A stretch of DNA of 64,000 nucleotides from Martelella lutilitoris (GCF_005924265.1 NZ_VCLB01000008.1:186001-250000); one strand, 5' to 3'. Numbered from the stretch's first letter, positions 20,375 to 29,455 are shown. Notes: a model not told the origin generated them from the sequence alone. Numbers and translations: made by a program.

Positions 20375-22126
20375 ATGGCGAACCTCAGCGAGGCCCACAT
20401 GAAACGCGATACGACACAGCGTCATGATCCTCAGGACACCGAGACCGGGCTTGCCCCGGCCGCTTCCGACGCGGCGTCGGCCACGCTTGCGGCAGACGCC
20501 TTCCGTCACGCGCTTTCCGTCATCGAAAAGGGCATTCCCGCCGTTGCGATCCTGCTGGTCATCACCGCGGTCGGCTTTCTCTATATCGGCAGGGACATGG
20601 TCTTCGCTCTCTGGGCCCTGGCAGCGCTGACGCTGCACGGCGCGGCCTTTGCCATCGTCCGCAATGCGGCGCGCGAAGGCAAGGATGCCGCAACGCTTGC
20701 CAAATGGAACAACCGCGTCATCGGCGCCTACTGGCTGGCAGGTGCCGCCTGGGCGCTGACCGCGCTTCTCGACTGCAGCGCCTGCACCGGCGCGGCCTTT
20801 CCCTTCTTCAAGGGGGCGATGGTGATCATCGCGCTTTCCCTGCTGGCGCTCGGGGCGGTTTCGCTGCCGAAGACGACCTGGCACGTGTTCATGCCGGCCG
20901 TGATGGCGTTCGGCGCGATCGCCTATCTCGGCAGGGATCCCTTCGACATCGGCCTCGCGTCGACCCTTGCGGTCGTCATGGTGTTCATCGCCTATTTCAG
21001 CCATCAACTCGGCGCCGGCGACCGGGCGCTGCTGACGAAGGAAAGCGAAAAGGATGCGCTGAACCGAAAGCTTGCAGAAAGCCTGGAAAAGGCGGAAGAC
21101 GCAGCCCGGACCGCCGAAGACGCCAACAAGGCGAAGGCAGCCTTCCTGGCGGCCATGTCGCATGATCTGCGCACGCCGCTCAACGCCATCATCGGCTTTT
21201 CCGAAATCATGAAAGAAGAGATGATGGGCCCGCTGAAGAACCCTTATTACAAGGAGTATGCCTCCGACATCCACAGTTCCGGCACGCATCTTCTCGACAT
21301 GATCGACAGCGTGCTCGACCTTTCCCGGCTGGAGGCCGGCGGCTACCGGCTCACCGAACAGCCCGTCTATCTGGTCGATGTCATCGATGCCTCGATGGCA
21401 ATGGTCGGCCCGGATGCCGCCGCCAGGGCAATCTCCATCCATTGCGACGCCGGCGAGCGGCTTGCCCCCGTCATCGCCGACGCACGCGCCGTCAAGCAGA
21501 TGCTGATCAACCTGTTGTCGAACGCGATCAAATTCTCGCCCGAAGGCTCCGACATTCTGGTTTCCGCCGGCAACACGGCTGAAGGCGGGCAATATCTGAG
21601 CGTGCGCGACTATGGCTGCGGCATGGACGAGGACGCGCTTGCGGCGGCAACGGACGCTTTCTCACGCGGCGCGGCGGCAGACCATGTCGAGGGCTTCGGC
21701 CTTGGCCTTTCTATCGTCCGCCAGTTGATCGAGGCGCATCAGGGCGCGCTGGTGCTGCGCTCCGCGCCGGGCCGGGGAACGCTTGCGAGCATCGAATTGC
21801 CCGAGGCCCGCGTGGCGGACCTGCCGGCGGCAAGCCTCAGCACGGACGACATTGCCCTGCCGCTGTCGCCGGCACATGACATGCCCTTCATTCCCGGCAG
21901 CATCCGGATCGAGGCGGAGGAAAGCGCCGGAACGGCATCAGGCCGCAGCGGTCGAGACCGGCTGGCAGCCGCACTCAAGCGCCGCGCCCACAAGGTGGCC
22001 AATGATGTCGGCGGCAGAGAAATCGACTCCGATCTCGCAATCGAGGCCCAGCTGGAAGCGGAGATCATCGAGGCGCTGGACCGCGAACGCGAAAGCGCGC
22101 GGCACGAAGCCGCCAACGCGGCTTGA
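20375..22126 (+). CDS. Membrane sensor histidine kinase (PdhS-like)
   Basis: The 583-residue protein has five or six hydrophobic segments between residues 45 and 210, a short coiled-coil linker rich in Ala, Glu and Lys, then a HisKA domain with phospho-acceptor His263 in MSHDLRTPLNAIIGFSE. The HATPase domain shows the N box (NLLSNAIKFSPEG), DYGCGM and GFGLGLSI. The HisKA sequence with YKEYASDIHSSGTHLL is typical of the PdhS/DivJ group of alphaproteobacterial kinases that act in cell-cycle control, so this is a candidate member. No response regulator lies next to it. The C-terminal 90 residues are Ala/Glu-rich and unrecognised. An in-frame ATG at 20399 is an alternative start. Confidence 0.85.
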   Translation: MANLSEAHMKRDTTQRHDPQDTETGLAPAASDAASATLAADAFRHALSVIEKGIPAVAILLVITAVGFLYIGRDMVFALWALAALTLHGAAFAIVRNAAREGKDAATLAKWNNRVIGAYWLAGAAWALTALLDCSACTGAAFPFFKGAMVIIALSLLALGAVSLPKTTWHVFMPAVMAFGAIAYLGRDPFDIGLASTLAVVMVFIAYFSHQLGAGDRALLTKESEKDALNRKLAESLEKAEDAARTAEDANKAKAAFLAAMSHDLRTPLNAIIGFSEIMKEEMMGPLKNPYYKEYASDIHSSGTHLLDMIDSVLDLSRLEAGGYRLTEQPVYLVDVIDASMAMVGPDAAARAISIHCDAGERLAPVIADARAVKQMLINLLSNAIKFSPEGSDILVSAGNTAEGGQYLSVRDYGCGMDEDALAAATDAFSRGAAADHVEGFGLGLSIVRQLIEAHQGALVLRSAPGRGTLASIELPEARVADLPAASLSTDDIALPLSPAHDMPFIPGSIRIEAEESAGTASGRSGRDRLAAALKRRAHKVANDVGGREIDSDLAIEAQLEAEIIEALDRERESARHEAANAA

Positions 22127-22141
22127 TCGCGGGCAGACTGC

Positions 22142-22645
22142 ATGACGAATATCCCCACGCTTGAGACCGAACGCCTGCGCCTGCGCGCGCCGCGCTTCGC
22201 CGATTGGCCGGACTACCTTGCCTTTCTCGCCTCGCCGCGCGCGCAGTTCATGGGCGGCCCGCATACGCCCGATACCGCATGGTCCTATTTCAGCAACGAC
22301 GTCGCGCAGTGGCAGCTCTTCGGCCATGGCGCATTGATGCTCGAAGACAAGAAGGACGGCGCGGTCCTGGGTCAGGTCGCCCTGTGCAAGGGACCGCTGT
22401 TTCCCGAACTGGAGCTTGGCTGGTTTCTTTATGAGGGCGCCGAGGGCCATGGCTATGCGATTGAGGCCGCCGCTGCCATGCTTGCCTGGGGTTTTACCGC
22501 GCGCGAGGAGCAAAGCATCGTCAGCTATATCGATCCGGAAAACCGCCGCTCCATCAGCCTCGCCAAACGACTGGGCGCAAGCCTCGACGAAACGGCGCAG
22601 CGCCCCCATCCTGCGACGCTCGTCTATCGCCACCCCCGCGCGTGA
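22142..22645 (+). CDS. GNAT family N-acetyltransferase (RimJ/RimL-like)
   Basis: The 167-residue protein has the opening TERLRLRAPRFADW typical of RimJ/RimL-type acetyltransferases. A WFLYEGAEGHGYAIEAAAAML segment forms the acetyl-CoA-binding region, with GHGYA where Q/R-x-x-G-x-G/A normally lies, and YIDPENRRSISLAKRLGA matches motif B. The substrate is unknown. It starts 15 bases after the histidine-kinase stop and may be transcribed with it. It is convergent with dgkA, with about 10 bases between stops. Confidence 0.88.
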   Translation: MTNIPTLETERLRLRAPRFADWPDYLAFLASPRAQFMGGPHTPDTAWSYFSNDVAQWQLFGHGALMLEDKKDGAVLGQVALCKGPLFPELELGWFLYEGAEGHGYAIEAAAAMLAWGFTAREEQSIVSYIDPENRRSISLAKRLGASLDETAQRPHPATLVYRHPRA

Positions 22646-22654
22646 ACGGTCCGG

Positions 22655-23023
22655 TCAGAAGAACACGACATAGACCGCATAGATGACATTGCTGCAGATC
22701 AGGCAGAAGGTAGCGAAGGAGCCGAGGTCCTTGGCGTGCTTGCCCTCGACCGAGCGCTCCGGCGAGACCCGGTCGATGATCTCCTCGACCGCCGTGTTCA
22801 GCGATTCGGCGGCAAACAGTGCGAACATCAGGATCACGAAGATCATGAACTCGACGCCGCTCGCCCCGACAAAGGCGAAGACCGCAAGGCCGATGACGAA
22901 GCCGATCAGTTCATGACGGAAGGCTTCTTCCCTGAGCAGCCGCAGGAAACCCTGCCAGGAATAGCCGCCGGCTGCGAACAGATGACGAATGCCCTTCTTC
23001 TTCTCGATCGGCGGCTCGGCCAT
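22655..23023 (-). CDS. dgkA: Diacylglycerol kinase
   Basis: DgkA phosphorylates diacylglycerol in the inner membrane and so recycles lipid released during envelope synthesis. The 122-residue protein matches the family: an N-terminal amphipathic part with EEAFRHEL, three membrane helices and the signature AAESLNTAVEEIID, with the catalytic glutamate and asparagine. The start codon used has an AGGAGA site upstream and gives the normal size. It follows cobT on the same strand after 125 bases; functional linkage is not expected. Confidence 0.94.
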   Translation of the reverse strand: MAEPPIEKKKGIRHLFAAGGYSWQGFLRLLREEAFRHELIGFVIGLAVFAFVGASGVEFMIFVILMFALFAAESLNTAVEEIIDRVSPERSVEGKHAKDLGSFATFCLICSNVIYAVYVVFF

Positions 23024-23148
23024 TCGGTCTCCTCTCGGCTCAAACGCAGGTCGGCGCAATCTGCCACCGGCATGTAACAGATTCGCGACAAGCCTTTGAT
23101 GGCGCACGGAAAACGGCGTCACAAATGCCGCGCCCGGCAAAGCCTCCG

Positions 23149-24165
23149 TCAGCTCCGGCCGGAAACGCCCGCCTCCTCAAAGGTCGCCATGCCAGTGTGG
23201 CAGGCCGCCGCCGATTTCACCAGGCTTGCGGCAAGCGCCGCGCCCGTCCCCTCGCCAAGCCGCATGCCGAGCGCCAGAAGCGGCGTCTTGCCAAGCTTCT
23301 GGATCAGTTTCAGATGCCCCGGCTCGGCCGAGACATGGGCGATCATGCAGTGATCAAGGGCAGACGGATTGATGGCCTTCAGCACGGCGGCGGCGGCCGT
23401 GACGGCGTAGCCATCGAGCAGCACCGGCACTTTCTGCATCCGCGCGGCAATGATCGCGCCGGCAATCGCCGCGAATTCGCGACCGCCGAGCCTGCGCAGC
23501 AGTTCCAGCGGATCGGCAAGATGGTCCTTGTGCAAGGTGACCGCCTGTTCGACGGCGGCGATCTTGCGCTCCAGCATCTCGCCTTCCGCGCCCGTGCCCG
23601 GCCCCACCCACTCGGCGGCCGAGCCGCCGTGAAGGCCGTGACAGATCGCTGCGGCGATCGCGGTGTTGCCGATCCCCATTTCACCAAGGCAGAGCAGATC
23701 CACCCCACCCGCGACCGCCTCCATGCCGTAAGCCATGGTCGCCGCGCAATCGCGCTCGGAAAGGGCAGGCTCCACGGTGATGTCGCCGGTCGGATAGTCG
23801 AGCGCCAGATCGAAAATCTTGAGGCTGAGATCGACCGAGGCGCAGATCTGGTTGATCGCCGCGCCACCCTTTTCGAAATTGCCGACCATCTGCTGCGTGA
23901 CGGTCGCCGGATAGGGCGTGATGCCTTTCGCCGCGATGCCGTGATTGCCGGCGAAGACGGCGACCATGGGCCGGTTCACCGCCGGGGGGCGACCGCTCCA
24001 GGCGGCAAGCCACATGGCGATCTCTTCCAGACGGCCGAGCGCACCTTCGGGTTTGGTCAAAATTGAGTTACGTTTGCGAGCCGCCGCAAGGGCCGGCGTA
24101 TCGGCCCCCGGAAGCGCCTCCAGAAGAGCGCGGAAATCATCGAAGGGCTGTCCGGCGGGTTCCAT
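23149..24165 (-). CDS. cobT: Nicotinate-nucleotide:dimethylbenzimidazole phosphoribosyltransferase
   Basis: This enzyme activates the lower ligand of cobalamin by making alpha-ribazole phosphate from nicotinate mononucleotide and dimethylbenzimidazole. The 338-residue protein contains KPEGALGRLE, FAGNHGIAAKG, CLGEMGIGNT and the C-terminal GMRLGEGTGAALA, all characteristic. It is named CobU in the Pseudomonas denitrificans scheme. It is divergent from cobS, the next enzyme of the nucleotide-loop pathway, with only 108 bases between starts; that gap is too short for a complete cobalamin riboswitch, and I see none. Confidence 0.95.
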   Translation of the reverse strand: MEPAGQPFDDFRALLEALPGADTPALAAARKRNSILTKPEGALGRLEEIAMWLAAWSGRPPAVNRPMVAVFAGNHGIAAKGITPYPATVTQQMVGNFEKGGAAINQICASVDLSLKIFDLALDYPTGDITVEPALSERDCAATMAYGMEAVAGGVDLLCLGEMGIGNTAIAAAICHGLHGGSAAEWVGPGTGAEGEMLERKIAAVEQAVTLHKDHLADPLELLRRLGGREFAAIAGAIIAARMQKVPVLLDGYAVTAAAAVLKAINPSALDHCMIAHVSAEPGHLKLIQKLGKTPLLALGMRLGEGTGAALAASLVKSAAACHTGMATFEEAGVSGRS

Positions 24166-24273
24166 CTAGAGTAAGTCCTTTTTAACTATCACGTGTAAAA
24201 CGGGGTTATCATCGGTTGTCCTGATCTGCCATAATCCTACTCGCAATACGGCAGCAGCAATGGAAATGCCATC

Positions 24274-25053
24274 ATGACGCGATTGACGAGCCTAGCGACA
24301 GACCTCGCCGTGGCAACCGGTTTCCTGACGAGATATCCCATTCCGGCGGAAATGCAAACCGCTGCGCCAGACGGCGCGCGCGCAGCCTGGGCCTTCCCGA
24401 TTGCCGCCGTTCTCGCGACATTGCTCCCGGCGCTTGTTCTTGTTGCGCTTCTGGCGCTTGGCGCAGGGTCGCTGCTGGCCGCGCTGATTGCGATCGGGGT
24501 CAGTATGCTGGTCACCGGCGCACTGCACGAGGACGGCCTTGCCGATTCCTTCGACGGGCTTTTCGGCGGCAAGGATCGTGCGGCTGCCCTTGAGATCATG
24601 AAGGACAGCCGCACCGGCGTTTACGGTACAACCGCCCTCACCCTCTCGATCCTGCTTAAGGCCGTCGCGCTTGCGACATTGGTTGCAGAAGGTTCGCTGA
24701 ATGCAGCGCTTCTCCTCATCGCCGCAGCGGCAGCCGGACGCGCGGCCATGGTCTGCCAGTGGAGTAGCCTTTCGTCAGCCCGCACCGACGGAGTAGCGGC
24801 CACGCTCGGCCGTCCCGCAAGGAAGACGGCGCTTTGCGCGGTTCTTGGTGGCGCTGTCATCGTTTTCCTCGTCGCCGGCTTCACCGCTTCGGCGTGGCCA
24901 TCGCTTCTCGCAACCTGCACCGCCGCGATCGCCGCTCTCGGCTTCAGTCTGTTCGTCTCCCGCCGTCTCGGCGGCTATACGGGCGATACGCTGGGCGCGA
25001 CGGTACAAATCAGCGAGACCGCCTTCCTCGTTACCCTTGCCATTTGCGTCTGA
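24274..25053 (+). CDS. cobS: Adenosylcobinamide-GDP ribazoletransferase
   Basis: CobS (CobV in another naming scheme) joins adenosylcobinamide-GDP with alpha-ribazole, the last step of cobalamin assembly, and is an inner-membrane protein. The 259-residue product has the signature acidic motif EDGLADSFDGLFGG with the metal-binding aspartates, followed by DSRTGVYG and several hydrophobic helices between residues 45 and 255. It pairs functionally with the divergent cobT. The next gene downstream starts about 30 bases on. Confidence 0.94.
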   Translation: MTRLTSLATDLAVATGFLTRYPIPAEMQTAAPDGARAAWAFPIAAVLATLLPALVLVALLALGAGSLLAALIAIGVSMLVTGALHEDGLADSFDGLFGGKDRAAALEIMKDSRTGVYGTTALTLSILLKAVALATLVAEGSLNAALLLIAAAAAGRAAMVCQWSSLSSARTDGVAATLGRPARKTALCAVLGGAVIVFLVAGFTASAWPSLLATCTAAIAALGFSLFVSRRLGGYTGDTLGATVQISETAFLVTLAICV

Positions 25054-25082
25054 AACCCGATATCCGGTCACGATGACAAGGC

Positions 25083-25823
25083 GTGGACCCCACCGCGCCT
25101 TCAACACGGGGAGTGACCGCCTTGCGCCTGTTCTGGATCCTGATCGCCATCGTCTCAGTCGGCATGATCATGTTGATGGTGACGGGTGGCGATGGCACGA
25201 CGCTCGGCCTTGCCAATGATGAATTTGCCTCCGCGCTCTGGCTCGCGCCGCTGCTCGTCCTGGTCGCCGCCGGCGTACTGCAGGGCCAGCGCAATTTCGG
25301 CCATGTTTTCCAGTCGCTGCTGATCTGGGCGGCGATCCTGCTGGTCATTTCCGCCGCCTATATCTTCCGCCATGATTTCCGGGAGGTCGGCGCACGCCTC
25401 TTCGGCGGTCTCGTGCCCGGCATGTCGATGACGACCACGACGGTCGACGGCCGGGAACAGGTGGTCATCGGCAAGCGCCGAGACGGGCATTTCACCGCCA
25501 ATGTCGAAATCGACGGCATCAGCGTGGCGATGCTGGTCGATACCGGCGCAAGCCGGGTGACGCTGACGACCGGGGATGCGGAACGGATCGGCTTCGATGC
25601 GGACGCGCTTAGCTTCACTGCGATGGTCTCCACCGCGAACGGCACGGCGATGGCCGCACCGGTCACGCTTGATGAGGTCGCGATCGGCCCGATCACGCGC
25701 CGCAACGTCCGTGCCATGGTGGCCGGCGAGGGCCTTCTGTCTCAAAGCCTGCTCGGCATGAGTTTCCTCGGCACGCTGAGCTCGGTCGACATGCGCGCCG
25801 AGGAACTGCGCCTCACCGATTGA
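25083..25823 (+). CDS. Membrane-anchored clan AA retropepsin-like aspartic protease
   Basis: The 246-residue product has about three hydrophobic segments (residues 13-33, 50-66, 78-95) and then a C-terminal domain of the TIGR02281-type aspartic protease family. The active-site motif is LVDTGASRV with Asp153, and the second half has LLGMSFLGTL. Only one DTG is present, so a dimer would be needed for catalysis, as in retroviral proteases. The start is uncertain: GTG 25083, GTG 25113 and TTG 25122 are all in frame, the last with a GGGGA site at workable spacing. It follows cobS by about 30 bases. Confidence 0.8.
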   Translation: MDPTAPSTRGVTALRLFWILIAIVSVGMIMLMVTGGDGTTLGLANDEFASALWLAPLLVLVAAGVLQGQRNFGHVFQSLLIWAAILLVISAAYIFRHDFREVGARLFGGLVPGMSMTTTTVDGREQVVIGKRRDGHFTANVEIDGISVAMLVDTGASRVTLTTGDAERIGFDADALSFTAMVSTANGTAMAAPVTLDEVAIGPITRRNVRAMVAGEGLLSQSLLGMSFLGTLSSVDMRAEELRLTD

Positions 25824-25827
25824 GCGT

Positions 25828-26649
25828 TCAAAAGAACGAGATGAAGAAGCGGGCGGAGATCGTCAGCAGGAATATGCCGAAACCCGCGGTCAACACCCGG
25901 TCGGACACCGCATGAGCCGCGCGTGCGCCGAGCGGCGCGATCAGAAGCGTGATCGGGATGATCAGCGCCACCGCGATCCAGTTCACATAGCCGGTGGACA
26001 GAACCGGGAGCCCGGGATGCCCCCAGCCGCCGATGACGTTGCCGATGAAGCTCGGGATCGAGATCAGCACGCCGACGCCCGCCGAGGTCGCCACGGCCTG
26101 CAACATCGACCGGTTATAGAGCGTCATGAAGGTATTGTTGAGCGTCCCGCCGCCAATGCCGATCAGCCCGGACAAAAGCCCGATCAGCCAGCCGCAGCCG
26201 AACAGAGCGGGGTTCTTCGGTAGGTCCTCGCCCAGCCGCCATTTCGATGCCTTTGGATAGAGCATCTTCAGCCCGATCAGGAGCGTGATCACGGCAAAGG
26301 CCGCGCGCAGCACGTTGCCCGGCGCATAGGCGATGACCATGGCCGAGACAATGGCGCCAAAGGGCACGGCGATGATCCATTGCTTCAGCAGCTTCATGTC
26401 CACCGTGCCGCGTTTGTAATGCGACTGGAATGAGCGCAGCGAGGTCGGAATGATGATGGCAAGCGAGGTTCCCACGCACAGCTTCATGCGCACGCCCTCG
26501 TCCACGCCGGCAAGCGCAAAGGCCTGATAGAAGACCGGCACCAGCACGGCGCCGCCGCCGATGCCGAAGAGGCCGGCCAGAAAACCGGCGACGCAGCCGG
26601 CCACCGCCAGCAGAACGACGAGTTGCAGGATTTCGGAAATCGGCGGCAT
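25828..26649 (-). CDS. TauE/SafE family permease (sulfite exporter-like)
   Basis: The 273-residue protein is an integral membrane permease of the TauE/SafE family, implicated in export of sulfite or organosulfur anions. Both family repeats are visible: GFLAGLFGIGGGAVLVP near the N-terminus and GLLSGLIGIGGGTLNN at about residue 165. Around eight membrane helices fill the sequence. The ATG chosen leaves the first helix intact; the open frame continues upstream without homology. It is convergent with the protease gene, with the two stops almost touching. Confidence 0.88.
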   Translation of the reverse strand: MPPISEILQLVVLLAVAGCVAGFLAGLFGIGGGAVLVPVFYQAFALAGVDEGVRMKLCVGTSLAIIIPTSLRSFQSHYKRGTVDMKLLKQWIIAVPFGAIVSAMVIAYAPGNVLRAAFAVITLLIGLKMLYPKASKWRLGEDLPKNPALFGCGWLIGLLSGLIGIGGGTLNNTFMTLYNRSMLQAVATSAGVGVLISIPSFIGNVIGGWGHPGLPVLSTGYVNWIAVALIIPITLLIAPLGARAAHAVSDRVLTAGFGIFLLTISARFFISFF

Positions 26650-26699
26650 GCGTAGTCCCCTCACGCTCCTTCCGGGCGCAGTCGGCAAAGCGCAGTCAG

Positions 26700-26946
26700 A
26701 AGGTTCTTGAATGTCGGATTATCATTGGCGATGTGTCATCAAAACGTGATCTTCTTACACTATCTCGTGGCCAGGGCAAACGGGGATGCACGGCGCAGCT
26801 TTTTCGCGGCGGTATCCCTCGAACTGGATTTCATCAGCTCACGATATTGCGCCCGCGCATGTTCAGTTTTTATGTTCAAGACGGTTTCCGATCACCAAAG
26901 CTTTTTCGCTTTTTTCCTTTGCCGGCCCTCACGGGCCGGCTTTTTT
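26700..26946 (+). ncRNA. Candidate small RNA ending in an orphan terminator
   Basis: No plus-strand gene precedes the strong terminator at 26921-26946: the nearest genes on both sides are on the minus strand. The AT-rich sequence just before the hairpin and the lack of a convincing ORF suggest a noncoding transcript of up to about 200 bases. The 5' end is not identifiable by eye. This call rests on the terminator alone. Confidence 0.35.
26921..26946 (+). terminator. Strong plus-strand terminator without an upstream gene
   Basis: A perfect 8-bp stem of G and C (26921-26928 with 26933-26940, loop TCAC) is followed by TTTTTT. Confidence 0.85.
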
Positions 26947-26967
26947 GTCCGCACTGCGAAAACGACA

Positions 26968-26997
26968 CAAAAAAACCGGCCGATTCGAACGGCCGGT
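26968..26997 (-). terminator. Terminator after the DUF3126 gene
   Basis: On the minus strand an 8-bp stem (26990-26997 with 26975-26982, 7-base loop) runs into a T tract (26968-26974). It lies about 27 bases after the DUF3126 stop. Confidence 0.85.
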
Positions 26998-27023
26998 CCC
27001 TGTCATGCCTATGCGCCCGACGA

Positions 27024-27233
27024 TCAGGGATCGAGATCGACGTCGAGGATCGCCATGGAGAAATTGAAGGAACGGTCGCCGTCCTCGTCGTCGAGATAGA
27101 TGACGCCGATGAATTCGTCCTCGCGGTAAACCTCGCAGGAATCGTCCTTGCGCGGACGCGCGCGGACGGCAAAGAGCGGCCCGAACATGCGCTTGAAATA
27201 GGAGTCGAGCTTTTTGATTTCGTCTGGCTTCAA
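27024..27233 (-). CDS. DUF3126 family protein
   Basis: This is a 69-residue conserved protein of unknown function, almost universal in rhizobia and relatives. It begins MKPDEIKKLDSYFKRMFG and has an acidic C-terminal half (YLDDEDGDRSFNFSMAILD). No export signal or membrane segment is present, so it is presumably cytoplasmic. It lies 100 bases downstream of cysE on the same strand and is closed by a terminator. Confidence 0.88.
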   Translation of the reverse strand: MKPDEIKKLDSYFKRMFGPLFAVRARPRKDDSCEVYREDEFIGVIYLDDEDGDRSFNFSMAILDVDLDP

Positions 27234-27332
27234 GGGATGAACTCCGTCTGGTCTTCAAGTGTTGGCGCGCTTGTGACACGCAAGAGCCGAGAATGCAAAT
27301 GCGCGGGCGGATGGTTTTTCAAGGTCGGGCTG

Positions 27333-28160
27333 TCAGTCTTCCGAACCGATCAGCTGGTCCATTGAACGGGCGGGATCGGAGCAACCGGCCGTGCCGATCA
27401 CCTTCGCCGGAACGCCCGCAACCGTCGAATTGGCCGGAACCGGCTTCAGCACCACGGAGCCGGCGGCAATCCGCGAGCAATGACCGACGGTGATGTTGCC
27501 GAGAACCTTGGCGCCGGCGCCGATCAGCACGCTGTCGCCGATCTTCGGGTGGCGGTCGCCGCTTTCCTTGCCCGTGCCGCCGAGCGTCACGCCCTGCAGG
27601 ATCGAGACATCGTCGCCGATCGTTGCCGTCATGCCGACGACAAGGCCGGTGGCGTGGTCGAGGAAGATGCCCTTGCCCATTTTCGCGGCCGGATTGATGT
27701 CGGTCTGGAACACGCTGGAAGACCGGCTCTGCAGGTAGAGCGCGAAATCCTGGCGCCCCTTCTGCCAAAGCCAGTGCGCCAGCCTGTGGGTCTGGATGGC
27801 ATGAAACCCCTTGAAATAGAGCACCGGCTCCATGAAGCGGGTGCAGGCCGGGTCGCGGTCATAGACGGCCTGGATGTCGACCCGGAGGATATCGCCCCAT
27901 TCCGGCCAATCGCGCCGCATCTCATCAAAGGTCTGGCGCAGCAGGATCGCCTGCACGTCCGGATGATCGAGCCGCTCGCAGATACGGTAGACGACGCAAT
28001 CCTCAAGCGAGGTATGGTTCAGGATCGTCGAATAGAGAAAGGCGGCGAGGATCGGGTCCTTCTCAAGCGCGTATTCCGCCTCGGCCCTGAGGCTCGCCCA
28101 GATCGGATCGACGGCCTTCAGGCTGGTCTCGTGACCGGTCTTTTCGGGATGTGCGGCCAT
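27333..28160 (-). CDS. cysE: Serine O-acetyltransferase
   Basis: CysE acetylates L-serine to O-acetylserine, the acceptor for sulfide in cysteine synthesis. The 275-residue protein has the helical N-terminal domain (DPIWASLRAEAEYALEKDP, SLEDCVVYRI), then the left-handed parallel beta-helix with hexapeptide repeats, including FLDHATGLVVGM, DDVSILQGVTLGGTGK and HPKIGDSVLIGAGAKVLGN. The catalytic histidines (HATG, HPKIG) are present. The ATG is preceded by AGGAGG. Regulation by cysteine feedback through the C-terminal tail is known for the family; nothing here shows otherwise. Confidence 0.96.
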   Translation of the reverse strand: MAAHPEKTGHETSLKAVDPIWASLRAEAEYALEKDPILAAFLYSTILNHTSLEDCVVYRICERLDHPDVQAILLRQTFDEMRRDWPEWGDILRVDIQAVYDRDPACTRFMEPVLYFKGFHAIQTHRLAHWLWQKGRQDFALYLQSRSSSVFQTDINPAAKMGKGIFLDHATGLVVGMTATIGDDVSILQGVTLGGTGKESGDRHPKIGDSVLIGAGAKVLGNITVGHCSRIAAGSVVLKPVPANSTVAGVPAKVIGTAGCSDPARSMDQLIGSED

Positions 28161-28282
28161 CGTGGCCTCCTGTGGTTCGGGCGCTTTGCGCCTGTCCTTC
28201 CAACGAAATCGCTTCTCTTTCTGAGCGCGAATATAAATCACTGCGGGCCGATTACAAATGCACGCGCGGTCAGATTTTCGTG

Positions 28283-29062
28283 TCAGTCATCGTTCTCGCG
28301 CGCAAGAAACTCCAGAACCGCCTTCTTGAACACCTTGTCGCCGACGGCCAGCATGTGGTCGCGGTTGGGAATATCGAGCGCGATGGCGTTCTGCATCTGG
28401 CTTGCCAGCGTCTGCGGCGAACCCGCCAGATCGTCCTTCGTGCCGACGCCGATCAGCGTCGGCGCCGCGATCTTGCCGATCTCCGCGCGCGCAATATTCT
28501 GGCGCGAGGTCTCGATGCAGGCGGCAAGGGCCAGGCGGTCGCTCTTCGTCTGGTCGGCAAAGGCGCGGAACATGCGGCCCTTCTCGTCGGTGACGTCGTC
28601 AAGCGACGGCGCTCTCAAGGCCTCCGCGATCGCGTCCCAGTCGCCCACCCCGTCGCAAAGGCCGATGCCGAGACCGCCGAAGACGAGCGAACGCACCTTT
28701 TCCGGATGGGCGAGCGCCAGATAGGCCGAGATCCGCGCGCCCATGGAATAGCCCATCACATGGGCGCTCTCGATTCCGAGATGCTCGAGCAGCGCGGCCG
28801 CGTCGCCGGCCATCAGCGCCGGATAATAGACCTCGGGATCATGCGGCTTGTCGCTCTGCCCATGGCCGCGATTGTCGATGGCAATCACCCGGTAGCCGGC
28901 ATCTCCAAGCGTCTTCAGCCAGCCCGGATGCACCCAGTTGACGGCCGCCGTCGAGGCAAAGCCGTGGATCAGCAGCACCGGCGCGCCCTCTCCCTCGTCG
29001 AAAAAGGCGAGTTCGAGCCCGTCATGTTCGAATGTGGCGAAGTGCGGGAGGTTGAGGTTCAT
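28283..29062 (-). CDS. Alpha/beta-fold hydrolase
   Basis: The 259-residue product is a soluble alpha/beta hydrolase. The oxyanion strand LLIHGFAST, the DNRGHGQSDKP segment, the nucleophile elbow GYSMGAR with serine, and the C-terminal NRDHMLA histidine give a complete Ser-His-Asp arrangement. The substrate is unknown. The ATG at 29062 is chosen because GGAG lies nine bases upstream; an ATG at 29077 in the same frame is also possible. It is divergent from the zf-CHCC gene. Confidence 0.86.
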   Translation of the reverse strand: MNLNLPHFATFEHDGLELAFFDEGEGAPVLLIHGFASTAAVNWVHPGWLKTLGDAGYRVIAIDNRGHGQSDKPHDPEVYYPALMAGDAAALLEHLGIESAHVMGYSMGARISAYLALAHPEKVRSLVFGGLGIGLCDGVGDWDAIAEALRAPSLDDVTDEKGRMFRAFADQTKSDRLALAACIETSRQNIARAEIGKIAAPTLIGVGTKDDLAGSPQTLASQMQNAIALDIPNRDHMLAVGDKVFKKAVLEFLARENDD

Positions 29063-29209
29063 CGCGGCCGTCTCCATTGTCGACATCTGCCCGAAAGACC
29101 CCGGCAAATCGGCGGTTCAAAACCGCCCGCCATCGCAATTCGGGTACTACACATTTGCAGCGAAGAGTTATAGTGTCCGGGCCGAAAGCTCAAGGAACCG
29201 GAGACAATT

Positions 29210-29455
29210 ATGGCTGGCCACGGGATCGCCCATTTCAAGAACGACGACGGACACAGAAGCATCGAGATCGGCGTCAAGGAATTCATGTGCGTCGGCGCAT
29301 CCGCCCCCTTCGACCATCCGCATATCTTCATCGACATGGGCGACGAGGATGAGGCGGTCTGCTCCTATTGCTCGACGCTCTACAAGTACTCGCCCGCGCT
29401 TCACGGCGAGGAGACCAACCCGCCCGGCTGCGCCTACCACGTCGACGCCGCCTGA
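29210..29455 (+). CDS. zf-CHCC zinc-finger protein (NDUFS6-like)
   Basis: This 81-residue protein belongs to the zf-CHCC family, related to the mitochondrial complex I subunit NDUFS6. The metal ligands are visible: a cysteine in FMCVG, a histidine in FDHPHIF, and CSYC further on. In alphaproteobacteria such proteins are thought to associate with respiratory complex I. An ATG directly after an AACCGGAGA-type ribosome site supports the start. The monooxygenase gene begins 58 bases downstream. Confidence 0.9.
   Translation: MAGHGIAHFKNDDGHRSIEIGVKEFMCVGASAPFDHPHIFIDMGDEDEAVCSYCSTLYKYSPALHGEETNPPGCAYHVDAA

Noticed and set aside
24166-24273. Possible cobalamin riboswitch between cobT and cobS
   Set aside because: The gap of 108 bases is too short for the full aptamer and I do not see the conserved B12-box core.
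27480-28724. 414-codon plus-strand ORF opposite cysE and the hydrolase gene
   Set aside because: Spans two real genes on the other strand and has no family.
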